Notes under the pieces: generated by a model
What the model was told of the DNA's origin: nothing
Database searches by the model: none
Seen by the model: the letters and a program-made list of their open reading frames with translations, nothing else
In this document: positions 9,167 through 17,173 of the stretch, piece after piece
Layout: the number at the start of each line of letters is the position of its first letter
How positions within the stretch are numbered: the stretch's first letter is position 1
Origin: Amycolatopsis sp. GM8
GTDB taxonomy: Bacteria; Actinomycetota; Actinomycetes; Mycobacteriales; Pseudonocardiaceae
DNA: 64,000 nucleotides
NCBI RefSeq assembly: GCF_021653975.1
Contig: NZ_JAJKFK010000001.1
Span: 1,394,863-1,458,862 of the forward strand
Direction: 5' to 3'
Position numbers and translations under genes: made by a program

Positions 9167-9961
9167 ATGAGCTTTCCCCTGTGCCAGACGTGCGGTATGC
9201 AGTACGCCGCCCCTCGGTCCGACTGCCCGATCTGTGAGGACGAGCGCCAGTACGTGCCGCCGTCCGGTCAGCAGTGGACCGATCTCGACACGCTGCGCGC
9301 CGGCGAGTACACCGGTGTCGTCCGCGAGCAGGGGCCCGGCGTCATCGGCATCGGCTGTGAGCCCAGGTTCGCCATCGGACAGCGGGCGCTGCTGGTCCGG
9401 GCGGCGTCCGGCAACTTCCTGTGGGACTGCGTCGCGTACCTGGACGACGAGCTGATCGCGGCGATCACCGAACTCGGTGGGATCACCGGGATCGCGATCA
9501 GTCATCCGCACTACTACTCGACGGTCGTCGACTGGGCGCACGCCTTCGACGTGCCGGTCTACCTGCACGAGAACGATCGTGCGTGGCTCGGCCGGCCCGA
9601 TCCGGCCGTCGAGTGGTGGAGCGGCGAGACGAAACAGGTCGCCAGGGACCTGACGCTGATCAACCTCGGCGTGCACTTCGCCGGCGGCACCGTGCTGCAC
9701 TGGCCCGACGGCGACGGCGCGCTGCTGTCCGGCGACATCGTGCAGGTCATCCCGGACCGCAAGTTCGTCGGCTTCATGTACAGCTACCCGAACCTCATCC
9801 CGGAGCGGCCGCCGGTGGTCCGCCGGGCCGCGGAAATCCTTGCGGGCTACCGGTTCGAGGCGATCTACGGCGCCTGGTGGGACGCGGTCATCCCGGCCGG
9901 CGGGCAGGACGTCGTGCAGCGCTCCGCCAAGCGCTATCTGGATTTCGTGTCGTCCTCGTAG
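9167..9961 (+). CDS. MBL-fold metallo-hydrolase with N-terminal zinc ribbon
   Basis: 264 residues. Residues about 6-25 hold two Cys pairs (CQTCGMQY and CPICEDE) that look like a small zinc ribbon. The rest is a metallo-beta-lactamase-type fold: AISHPHYYSTVVDWAHAF resembles the HxHxDH metal motif but has SHPHYYS in its place, and LLSGDIVQVIPDR supplies a metal-type Asp. Metal binding may therefore be partial. Substrate unknown. It starts 29 bp after greA and may be cotranscribed with it; its 3' end overlaps the convergent Lrp gene by 28 bp. Confidence 0.7.
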   Translation: MSFPLCQTCGMQYAAPRSDCPICEDERQYVPPSGQQWTDLDTLRAGEYTGVVREQGPGVIGIGCEPRFAIGQRALLVRAASGNFLWDCVAYLDDELIAAITELGGITGIAISHPHYYSTVVDWAHAFDVPVYLHENDRAWLGRPDPAVEWWSGETKQVARDLTLINLGVHFAGGTVLHWPDGDGALLSGDIVQVIPDRKFVGFMYSYPNLIPERPPVVRRAAEILAGYRFEAIYGAWWDAVIPAGGQDVVQRSAKRYLDFVSSS

Positions 9962-10413
9962 GCGACTCGCTCCAGCAACGGCCGCACCCGGGGCGGGATC
10001 GGCGTGGTCAGCGCGAGCGAGGTGCTGGTGCGCTGCACCCCCGGCAGGGCGACGATCTGGTCGATGGTGTCCTGCAGGTCCTCGTGGTCGCGGGCGACCA
10101 TCCGCACGAACAGGTCGCCCTGCCCGGTGGTCGCGTGCGCCTCGCAGACCTGGCCGATCGCGGCAAGCCCGGCCGCGACCTCGACCCGGCTGCCCTGCGC
10201 GATCTCGATGACGGCGAACGCGGTGAGCCCATAGCCGATCCCGGCCAGGTCGACCCGCGGCGGGAACCCGTCGAGCACGCCCTGTTCGGTCAGCCGATCC
10301 AGGCGTGCCTGCACGGTGCCGCGCGCCACGCCGAGCCGGCGCGCGCATTCGAGCACCCCGAGCCGGGGCGCGTCGGTCAGCAGGAGCAGCAGCTTCGCGT
10401 CGAGTGCGTCCAC
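9934..10413 (-). CDS. Lrp/AsnC-family transcriptional regulator
   Basis: 159 residues from the GTG at 10413 (MDALDAKLLLLLTDAPRLG). An N-terminal winged helix-turn-helix (LECARRLGVARGTVQARLDRLTEQGVL) is followed by an AsnC/RAM ligand-binding domain (AHATTGQGDLFVRMVARDHEDLQ). It lies 10 bp after ilvA on the same strand, so it is probably cotranscribed and may sense an amino acid linked to the threonine/isoleucine branch. That link is inference from context. Confidence 0.85.
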   Translation of the reverse strand: MDALDAKLLLLLTDAPRLGVLECARRLGVARGTVQARLDRLTEQGVLDGFPPRVDLAGIGYGLTAFAVIEIAQGSRVEVAAGLAAIGQVCEAHATTGQGDLFVRMVARDHEDLQDTIDQIVALPGVQRTSTSLALTTPIPPRVRPLLERVAYEDDTKSR

Positions 10414-10423
10414 GTTCGTGCTC

Positions 10424-11641
10424 CTAGAAGGGCTGTTCGCGCACGAAGCGCTGGAGTTCGGCGGTGACTTCGGCACAATGCGCCGCACCGCGGGTTTCCA
10501 GGTTGAGCGCGACCTCGACCTCGCCGAGCGCGAGCGCGCCCGCGACCCGCGAATGCTCGACGTCCAGCACGTTCGCGCCCAGCTCGCTGACCCGCGACAA
10601 CACCGCCGCGAGTACCCCCGGCCGGTCCGGCACCTTCAGCCGCAGCGAAAGGTAACGCCCGCCCGCGGTCATCCCGTGCTGGATGATCTGCAGCAACAGC
10701 AACGGGTCGACGTTGCCTCCGGACAGGACGCCGACGATCGGGCCGGCGAACTCCCCCGGGTACTGCAGCAATGCCGCGACCGCCGCCGCACCCGCGGGTT
10801 CGACGACCAGCTTGCGGCGTTCCAGGCACAGCAGAACCGCACGCGAGAGCGACTCCTCCGTCACCGTGACCACGTCGTCGACCAGCGTTTTCACATGCTC
10901 GAACGTGATCGCGCCCGGCTCGCCGACCGCGATGCCGTCCGCCATCGTCTGGGATTCCCGCAGCCGCAAGGGTTTCCCGGCGGCAAGCGAAGGCGGGAAC
11001 GCGGCCGCGCCCTCGGCCTGCACGGCGACGATCCGGACTTCCGGCCGCAGCGCCTTCACCGCGCCTGCCACGCCCGAGACGAGACCACCGCCACCCGCCG
11101 GGATGAGGATCGTGCCCACGTCCGGCGCCTGTTCGAGCACTTCGAGCCCGAGGGTGCCCTGGCCGGCGATGATGTCCTCGTGGTCGAACGGGTGGATGAA
11201 CACCGCGCCCGTCTGCTCGGCGAAGCTGATCGCCTCCGCCAGCGTCTCGTCGAACACCGCGCCGTAGAGGTGCACGTCGGCGCCGTAGCCGCGGGTGGCG
11301 GCCAGCTTCGGCAGCGGCGCGCGCATCGGCATGAACACGGTCGACTTGATCCCCAGCAGCGACGCGGCCAGTGCCACCCCCTGCGCGTGGTTGCCGGCGC
11401 TCGCCGCGACCACCCCGCGGGCGCGTTCTTCCTGGCTGAGCCCGTGGATCCGGGTGTACGCGCCACGAATCTTGAACGATCCGGTGCGCTGCAGGTTCTC
11501 GCACTTCAAATACACCGGACTGGCGTGAACCTTTTCCAGATCCCGTGCGTGTTCCATCGGAGTGACACGGACGATCCCCTCGAGGAGCGCGCGCGCCTCG
11601 TTGATCCGGTCCAGGGTCACCAATCGCATAACCGGGATCAT
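10424..11641 (-). CDS. ilvA: Threonine ammonia-lyase (threonine deaminase)
   Basis: 405 residues, fold type II PLP enzyme. The PLP lysine is in RTGSFKIRGAYTR (about residue 57), the phosphate-binding loop is PAGGGGLVSG, and SAGNHAQGVALAA is the typical substrate loop. The C-terminus (from about 325, LRLKVPDRPGVLAAVLSRVSELGANVLDVEHSR) is a single ACT-type regulatory domain. It converts L-threonine to 2-oxobutanoate and ammonia, the entry to isoleucine synthesis. The length matches the shorter single-ACT form found in actinomycetes rather than the 510-residue E. coli IlvA. A catabolic role is possible. Confidence 0.92.
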   Translation of the reverse strand: MIPVMRLVTLDRINEARALLEGIVRVTPMEHARDLEKVHASPVYLKCENLQRTGSFKIRGAYTRIHGLSQEERARGVVAASAGNHAQGVALAASLLGIKSTVFMPMRAPLPKLAATRGYGADVHLYGAVFDETLAEAISFAEQTGAVFIHPFDHEDIIAGQGTLGLEVLEQAPDVGTILIPAGGGGLVSGVAGAVKALRPEVRIVAVQAEGAAAFPPSLAAGKPLRLRESQTMADGIAVGEPGAITFEHVKTLVDDVVTVTEESLSRAVLLCLERRKLVVEPAGAAAVAALLQYPGEFAGPIVGVLSGGNVDPLLLLQIIQHGMTAGGRYLSLRLKVPDRPGVLAAVLSRVSELGANVLDVEHSRVAGALALGEVEVALNLETRGAAHCAEVTAELQRFVREQPF

Positions 11642-11706
11642 GCCACCGGCGGTTCGTGCGGTTTAGGTACCCTGGAGCCGGCCGGGACAGGAATCAGGGA
11701 GTGACC

Positions 11707-11988
11707 ATGCGAAGGCGGAACGAAGCGGACGGCACCACTCGCCGCGCCAGTCGTTCGGCCGGGGTGCTGCCTCTGGCCGCGGCCATCACCTCGGCACTGG
11801 CGCTCACCGGCGCCGCGTTCTACACGGTCGACCGCGCCGCCTGCACCGATCCGGCGCAGTACATCCGCCATGACAACCACCTCGAACTGGTGGGCGGCTG
11901 CGTGGACCAGACCAAACTCGACCAGATGCGGTCCACACAGTCCCAGCCCGTCGGCCAGATCGCCGAGTACAACAACTTCCGCCCTTAG
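11707..11988 (+). CDS. Small secreted or membrane-anchored hypothetical protein
   Basis: About 93 residues: basic N-terminus (MRRRNEADGTTRRASR), one hydrophobic helix (AGVLPLAAAITSALALTGAAF), and a short outside domain with two Cys (AACTDP, GGCVDQ) that could pair. I chose the ATG at 11707 because AGGGAG sits about 7 bases upstream; the GTG at 11701 is too close. Its 3' end overlaps the convergent metB gene by four bases. Function unknown. Confidence 0.6.
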   Translation: MRRRNEADGTTRRASRSAGVLPLAAAITSALALTGAAFYTVDRAACTDPAQYIRHDNHLELVGGCVDQTKLDQMRSTQSQPVGQIAEYNNFRP

Positions 11989-13142
11989 CCGAGGGCGTGC
12001 AGCAGGTCTTCGACGAGGTCCCGGCCGTCCTCGATACCGACCGACAGCCGCAGCAGGTCGCTCGGCACCTGTAGCGTCGAACCGGCGACGCTCGCGTGCG
12101 TCATGCGGCCCGGGTGCTCGATCAGCGACTCGATCCCGCCCAGTGACTCGGCCAGGATGAACAGCTTCGTGCGCGCGGACGTGTCCAGCGCGGCCTGCTC
12201 CCCGCCGGCATGCCGGAACGACACCATCCCGCCGAACCGCCGCATCTGCTTCGCGGCCACCTCGTGCCCCGGATGCCCGGGCAGCCCCGGGTAATAGACC
12301 TGCGCGACCTTCGGGTGCGCGACCAGCGCCTCGGCGACCCGCTCGGCGTTGTCGCAGTGCCGCTCCATCCGGACCGCGAGCGTCTTGACCCCGCGCAGCG
12401 TGAGCCACGCGTCGAACGCGCCGGGCACCGCGCCGGCCCCGTTGCGCAGGAAGAACAGCTGCTCGCGCAGCTCGTCCTCGTTGGTCAGCACCGCACCGCC
12501 GACGACGTCGGAATGCCCGCCCAGGTACTTCGTGGTGGAGTGCACGACGATGTCCGCGCCCAGCTCCAGCGGGGTCTGCAGGTACGGCGTCGCGAACGTG
12601 TTGTCCACGACCAGCCGCGCCCCGGCGGCATGCGCGACCCCGGCCAGCGCCGGGATGTCCGCGATGCCGAGCAGCGGGTTGCTCGGGGTCTCGCACCAGA
12701 CGAGCTTCGTCTCCGGGCGGACCGCGGCGCGCACGGCGTCGATGTCGGCGAGGTTCGCGACGGTGTACGTCACCCCCCAGTTCGTCAGGATCTTGTCGAT
12801 CAGCCGGAACGTGCCGCCGTACGCGTCGTTGCCGAGCACGAGGTGGTCACCGGGACGCAGCGTGGTGCGCAGCACGGCGTCCGTCGCCGCCATGCCCGAC
12901 GCGAAGGCGAGCCCGTGCCGGGCGCCTTCGAGCGCCGCGAGCTGCTGCTCCAGCGCGGTGCGGGTCGGGTTCGCGGTACGCGAGTACTCGTAGTCACCCT
13001 CACGGGTGCCCCCGACGCCGTCCTGGGCGTAGGTCGAGGTCTGATAGATCGGCACGATGACCGCACCGGTTCGCGGATCAGGCTCCTGACCAGCGTGAAT
13101 GGCGCGCGTCTCGAAACCGAACCGGGAGATTTCGTCCGTCAT
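11985..13142 (-). CDS. metB: Cystathionine gamma-synthase
   Basis: 385 residues of the Cys/Met metabolism PLP family. FETRAIHAGQEPDPRTGAV opens the protein, YEYSRTANPTRTALE holds the PLP-phosphate contacts of the neighbouring subunit, and the internal aldimine Lys is in HSTTKYLGGHSDVVGG (about residue 207). It joins an activated homoserine ester with cysteine to give cystathionine. Related members (cystathionine gamma-lyase) are hard to separate by sequence alone, so a reverse-transsulfuration role together with the nearby cystathionine beta-synthase is possible. Confidence 0.88.
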   Translation of the reverse strand: MTDEISRFGFETRAIHAGQEPDPRTGAVIVPIYQTSTYAQDGVGGTREGDYEYSRTANPTRTALEQQLAALEGARHGLAFASGMAATDAVLRTTLRPGDHLVLGNDAYGGTFRLIDKILTNWGVTYTVANLADIDAVRAAVRPETKLVWCETPSNPLLGIADIPALAGVAHAAGARLVVDNTFATPYLQTPLELGADIVVHSTTKYLGGHSDVVGGAVLTNEDELREQLFFLRNGAGAVPGAFDAWLTLRGVKTLAVRMERHCDNAERVAEALVAHPKVAQVYYPGLPGHPGHEVAAKQMRRFGGMVSFRHAGGEQAALDTSARTKLFILAESLGGIESLIEHPGRMTHASVAGSTLQVPSDLLRLSVGIEDGRDLVEDLLHALG

Positions 13143-13151
13143 ACGCCCAGG

Positions 13152-13583
13152 CTACGACCAGCCGCTGGTGACCCACCGTGCGGTCGGCCGCAGGCTCGCC
13201 AGCACGATCGTCGCAATCGCGGGAATGCACAGCAGAGCGGTGTACCCGATCGGCAGCGTCTGGTCGGCCAGGCCGAGGAAATAGACCCCGAACGCGCCCA
13301 GGACCAGCACCGACGCGTACAACACCAGCGCCAGCAGGGCGCCCGCGATCGTGTAGGAACGGCCGAACGGTTTGGCGAGAATCAGCCCCACCCCGCCGAT
13401 GATCAACGTCGCGGCGACGATCAGGTGCAGCAGGAAGGTCAGCAGCGCGCGGCCGAGGTTGCCGTCCCCGGCCAGCAGCACCGCACCGCCGGCGACACCG
13501 ACGAGATGGAAGATCCCGCCCAGCAACGCGAGCACCGCCGCGGGGATACCGGTACCGCCGCCGCGGGATTGCCGAGGTTCCAT
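13152..13583 (-). CDS. Hypothetical membrane protein, four helices
   Basis: 143 residues with four hydrophobic segments (PAAVLALLGGIFHLVGV, ALLTFLLHLIVAATLIIGGVGLI, YTIAGALLALVLYASVLVLGAFGVYFLGL, and GYTALLCIPAIATIVLASL). A short Gly/Arg-rich N-terminus precedes them. It sits on the same strand as two further membrane-protein genes upstream and may be cotranscribed with them. Function unknown. Confidence 0.65.
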   Translation of the reverse strand: MEPRQSRGGGTGIPAAVLALLGGIFHLVGVAGGAVLLAGDGNLGRALLTFLLHLIVAATLIIGGVGLILAKPFGRSYTIAGALLALVLYASVLVLGAFGVYFLGLADQTLPIGYTALLCIPAIATIVLASLRPTARWVTSGWS

Positions 13584-13592
13584 GCCAATGGC

Positions 13593-14126
13593 CTACCAGC
13601 CCGCGGGCGGGTGGCTGCCTTCTGGGTGGGTTTGCGGCGCGTTCGCGTACTCGCCCGGCTGGTACCGCAGATACCGGAATGTCCCGGGAAGTGCGGAAAG
13701 GACCAGGACGACCGGCCCGCCGACGGTCGCCGCGACCCGCACGAACGCGTCGTCCGGCTCGAACCGGAAGATCGCGGTGAAGAACTGCGTGAAGAACCCC
13801 GGGTAGAGCAGCACCGGCTCGGTGACGACCGCGCCGATCGTGGTGAGCGCCCCGATCAGCAGCAGCACGGCCCCGGTGACGGCTCGGAGGAACGCGACGA
13901 GCGCGCCGATCACCAAGAACAGCGCGGCCACGAGGTACAGCCCGAGGACGATCTTCGTGTCCCGCGGCAGATCGTCGATGCCGTAGTCGATGAACACCTT
14001 CACCGGCAGGTACCCGAGCGCGGCGGCCAGCGCCAGCGCGGCCAGCCCGGCGAGGATCGCCGTGACGCCGCTGGGCCGCCGAACGGAAGCCACGCGCTGT
14101 TCCGACTGGCCGTACGGGTTCGTCAC
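13593..14126 (-). CDS. Hypothetical membrane protein, four helices
   Basis: 177 residues from the GTG at 14126 (MTNPYGQSEQRVASVRRPSG). Four predicted helices: ILAGLAALALAAALGYLPV, IVLGLYLVAALFLVIGALVAF, AVLLLIGALTTIGAVV, and VGGPVVLVLSALPGTF. It ends in a Pro/His-rich tail (YANAPQTHPEGSHPPAGW). It lies 9 bp before the next four-helix gene, so they probably form a transcription unit. The longer frame upstream is a shadow. Function unknown. Confidence 0.65.
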   Translation of the reverse strand: MTNPYGQSEQRVASVRRPSGVTAILAGLAALALAAALGYLPVKVFIDYGIDDLPRDTKIVLGLYLVAALFLVIGALVAFLRAVTGAVLLLIGALTTIGAVVTEPVLLYPGFFTQFFTAIFRFEPDDAFVRVAATVGGPVVLVLSALPGTFRYLRYQPGEYANAPQTHPEGSHPPAGW

Positions 14127-14262
14127 GATGGCCCCCAGAGGCGAGCGCAGGCTGGTGCGCTCACTGTAGCGGCGGGCCGGTCTTTCCGGACACGATTCCG
14201 TTCCCCAGAACACCGATGCCCCCGGCCATGATGGCCGAGGGCATCGGTGTGGTTTCAGCCTG

Positions 14263-15585
14263 TCACCAGGGCTGTTGCGGCGGCTGTCCCGGCTGCTGGG
14301 GCGGCTGGCCGTACGGACCCGGCTGGCCCGGCTGCTGCGGAGGCTGCCCGTAAGGTGCCGGCGGCTGCCCGTAGGGGCTGGGCTGCTGCGGGAACCCGCC
14401 GCTGCCCGGCATCGGTCCGCCCGGCTGCTGGCCGTATGGCGGGGCCGGCTGGCCGAACGCCTGCGGCGGCTGGCCGTAGGGCGCCGGCTGGCCGAACCCG
14501 CCGGGCTGGCCCGGGTACCCGCCGGGGGGCGGTCCGAAGCCACCGGGCCCACCCGGTCCGCTGGGACCACCCGGCCCGCCGAGACCGACGTACTGGGCCG
14601 TCTGCGGGAAGAGCGCCAAGGCGCCGACCGCGGCGATCAGGATGCCGAAGATCAGCTCGAACACCACGCGGGTCAGGTTGCCCAGATCCGAGAGGAAGAC
14701 GATCGAGATGATGAGCAGGACCGCACCGGCGCCGACGATCACGTAGCTGGCGAGCTTGTTCTTCAGGTACAGCAGCACCGCGCCACCGACGGCGGCGAGG
14801 CTGGCGAGCGCCAGCAGGATCACGTAGATCCAGCCACGGGTCGTCTCGCCACTGCTGGCGTCGGCCGCGGCCTGGCAGAAGCTCGGGTCGAGACCGTACT
14901 GCCGTGCCTGCTCCGCACACGAGGAGCTCGCACCGCCGATGTCACCCATGATCGTGAAGGCGAGGATCGCCCCGATCAGGCCGAGCACCCCGACGACACC
15001 GGCCGCGATCCAGCCGAACAGCTGGGAGTTGCCACCGCCACCGGCGGGCGCGCCGTAGGGCGAGCCGAACCCGGGCGGCGGTCCGCCGAACCCGCCGGGC
15101 TGACCCGGCTGGCCGGGGAACCCACCGGGCTGGCCGTACGGGCCCGGCTGCGGCGGCTGGCCGGGGAACCCACCGGGCTGCGCACCGAAGCCGCCCGGCT
15201 GCCCGGGCTGACCCGGCTGGCCGAAGCCCTGCGGCGGCTGGCCGAAGGCGCCTGGCTGCTGACCAAGCGCGGCGGGGTTGTCCGCGGCGCTCGGCGGCGG
15301 GGCGTAGGGGATCGACGACGGCGGCTGCGTGCCCGGGGGCACCAGCTGCGTCGACTCGCCCTCCTCGCCCAAGGCCTGCTGGCCGGGCTGCACGACCTGG
15401 GTCGGCTCGGCCGTCTCGCCGAACGAGCCGCCCTCCACCGGGGGCGTCTGGCCTGGCTGCACCACCTGGGTCGGCTCCGACGAACCGAACGGACTGTCTT
15501 GCTGCGGCTGTGGACCACTCGGTGGGCCCTGCGGCGGCTGTTGCCCGCCGCCCCAGGGCTGGTTCGGTGGCTGCGGAGCGCTCAT
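14263..15585 (-). CDS. Pro/Gln/Gly-rich tetraspan membrane protein
   Basis: 440 residues. The N-terminal half (1-185) is low-complexity Pro/Gln/Gly with Tyr, including near-repeats PTQVVQPGQ at about 38-46 and 61-69 and a weaker STQLVPPGT at 79. Four hydrophobic helices follow (about 190-213, 252-273, 280-298, 307-326), and the C-terminus returns to Pro/Gly/Gln repeats (YGQPPQ, FGQPA). The loop after helix 1 has two Cys (SSSCAEQA, PSFCQAAA). Such tails are common on actinomycete envelope proteins; the TQVV elements could be phosphorylation sites of Ser/Thr kinases, which is conjecture. Confidence 0.75.
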   Translation of the reverse strand: MSAPQPPNQPWGGGQQPPQGPPSGPQPQQDSPFGSSEPTQVVQPGQTPPVEGGSFGETAEPTQVVQPGQQALGEEGESTQLVPPGTQPPSSIPYAPPPSAADNPAALGQQPGAFGQPPQGFGQPGQPGQPGGFGAQPGGFPGQPPQPGPYGQPGGFPGQPGQPGGFGGPPPGFGSPYGAPAGGGGNSQLFGWIAAGVVGVLGLIGAILAFTIMGDIGGASSSCAEQARQYGLDPSFCQAAADASSGETTRGWIYVILLALASLAAVGGAVLLYLKNKLASYVIVGAGAVLLIISIVFLSDLGNLTRVVFELIFGILIAAVGALALFPQTAQYVGLGGPGGPSGPGGPGGFGPPPGGYPGQPGGFGQPAPYGQPPQAFGQPAPPYGQQPGGPMPGSGGFPQQPSPYGQPPAPYGQPPQQPGQPGPYGQPPQQPGQPPQQPW

Positions 15586-15693
15586 GTGGGCCTGGAACCC
15601 CCTTGCAAAAGGCTGTGTGTGGCTCTGGCCGCACACGCTATCGGATGCCGAGACTCCGTGCTCGTAACGGCCCGGACGAAAAGGACGATAAGT

Positions 15694-17070
15694 CTACCCG
15701 CGCCGGCCCGCGAGAAAACCCAGCAGATCGTGGCGTGTCACGACGCCGGCAGGCTTGCCGTCGAGCAGCACGAGCGCCCCGTCGGCGCCGGAGAGCGCTT
15801 TCATCGCGGCACCGACCTGCTCGCTCGCACCGATCGTCGGCAGCGGCGGCGACATGTGGCTGTCCAGCCGGTCGGCGAGATTGGCCTTGCCGGTGAACAG
15901 CGCTTCGAGCAGGTCCCGCTCGACGACCGCGCCGACCACCTCGGCCGCCATCACCGGCGGCTCCGCGCTGACCACCGGCATCTGGCTGACGTCGAACTCG
16001 GACAGGATCGCGATCGCCTCGGCGACGGTCTCGTTCGGATGCGTGTGCACCAGGTCGGGCAGCGCGCCCGTCTTCGCCCGCAGCACGTCGCCGATGGTGG
16101 CGCCGGAGCTGTCCGGGGAGAGGAAGCCGTACGACGACATCCACTGGTCGTTGAACACCTTGCCCAGGTAGCCGCGGCCACCGTCGGGCAGCAGCACGAC
16201 GATGACATCATCCGGGCCGAGCCGCTTCGCCAGCCGCAAGGCCGCGGCGACGGCCATCCCGCACGAGCCGCCGACGAGCAGCCCTTCCTCGAGCGCGAGG
16301 CGGCGGGTGATCTCGAACGACTCGGCGTCGGACACCGCGATGATCTCGTCGGCGATGTCGCGGTCGTAGGTCTGCGGCCAGAAGTCCTCGCCGACACCCT
16401 CGACGAGGTACGGCCGCCCGGTGCCGCCGGAGTACACGGAGCCTTCCGGGTCCGCGCCGACGACGGCGACCTGCCCGTCCGAAACCTCCTTGAGGTACTT
16501 GCCGGTGCCCGAAATCGTGCCGCCGGTACCGACGCCCGCGACGAAATGCGTGATCCGGCCGTCGGTCTGCCGCCAGATCTCCGGGCCCGTGGAGTGGTAG
16601 TGGCTCGCCGGGTTCTCCGGGTTGGCGTACTGGTTCGGTTTCCAGGCGCCGTCGATCTCCTCGACGAGCCGGTCCGACACCGAGTAATAGGAGTCGGGAT
16701 GCTCGGGCGCCACCGCGGTCGGGCACACGACCACGCGCGCGCCGTACGCCTTGAGCACGTTGCGCTTGTCCTCGCTGACCTTGTCCGGGCAGACGAAGAC
16801 GCACTGGTATCCCTTGCGCTGGGCGACCATCGCCAGCCCGACGCCGGTGTTGCCGGAGGTCGGCTCGACGATCGTGCCGCCCGCCTTCAGCAGCCCCGCG
16901 CGCTCGGCCGCCTCGACCATCCGCAGCGCGATGCGGTCCTTCACGCTGCCGCCGGGATTGAGGTACTCGACCTTGGCCAGTACGAGCGGCTCCAGACCGT
17001 CGGTCAGGGCGTTCAGCTTGACGAGCGGGGTGTTGCCGACCAGGTCCACGACGTGCTCCACGTATTCCAC
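15694..17070 (-). CDS. Cystathionine beta-synthase
   Basis: 458 residues: an N-terminal PLP fold type II domain and two C-terminal CBS domains (from about 345). The PLP Lys is in LNPGGSVKDRIALRMVEAA (about residue 43), the asparagine loop is EPTSGNTGVGLAMV, and the phosphate loop is GVGTGGTISGTGKYL. The CBS pair includes TVAEAIAILSEFDVSQMPVV and a final ALVLLDGKPAGVVTRHDLLGFL. It makes cystathionine from serine and homocysteine. Unlike plain cysteine synthases it has the CBS module. The nearby metB-type gene completes a transsulfuration pair. Confidence 0.92.
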   Translation of the reverse strand: MEYVEHVVDLVGNTPLVKLNALTDGLEPLVLAKVEYLNPGGSVKDRIALRMVEAAERAGLLKAGGTIVEPTSGNTGVGLAMVAQRKGYQCVFVCPDKVSEDKRNVLKAYGARVVVCPTAVAPEHPDSYYSVSDRLVEEIDGAWKPNQYANPENPASHYHSTGPEIWRQTDGRITHFVAGVGTGGTISGTGKYLKEVSDGQVAVVGADPEGSVYSGGTGRPYLVEGVGEDFWPQTYDRDIADEIIAVSDAESFEITRRLALEEGLLVGGSCGMAVAAALRLAKRLGPDDVIVVLLPDGGRGYLGKVFNDQWMSSYGFLSPDSSGATIGDVLRAKTGALPDLVHTHPNETVAEAIAILSEFDVSQMPVVSAEPPVMAAEVVGAVVERDLLEALFTGKANLADRLDSHMSPPLPTIGASEQVGAAMKALSGADGALVLLDGKPAGVVTRHDLLGFLAGRRG

Positions 17071-17173
17071 GCGCTCACCTTAACGGCCTAGCCGCACCAC
17101 TCGCTTGGCCGTGGAACCGCGGTGACTACGGATCGTATGGTCACGAATACCGGCGGCGGTAGGGGAACCGCGC

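Noticed and set aside
14275..17091. A 938-codon open frame on the plus strand
   Set aside because: It is antisense to the proline-rich membrane protein and cystathionine beta-synthase. Its translation is Arg/Ala/Leu-rich without motifs, as expected for a shadow frame in GC-rich DNA.
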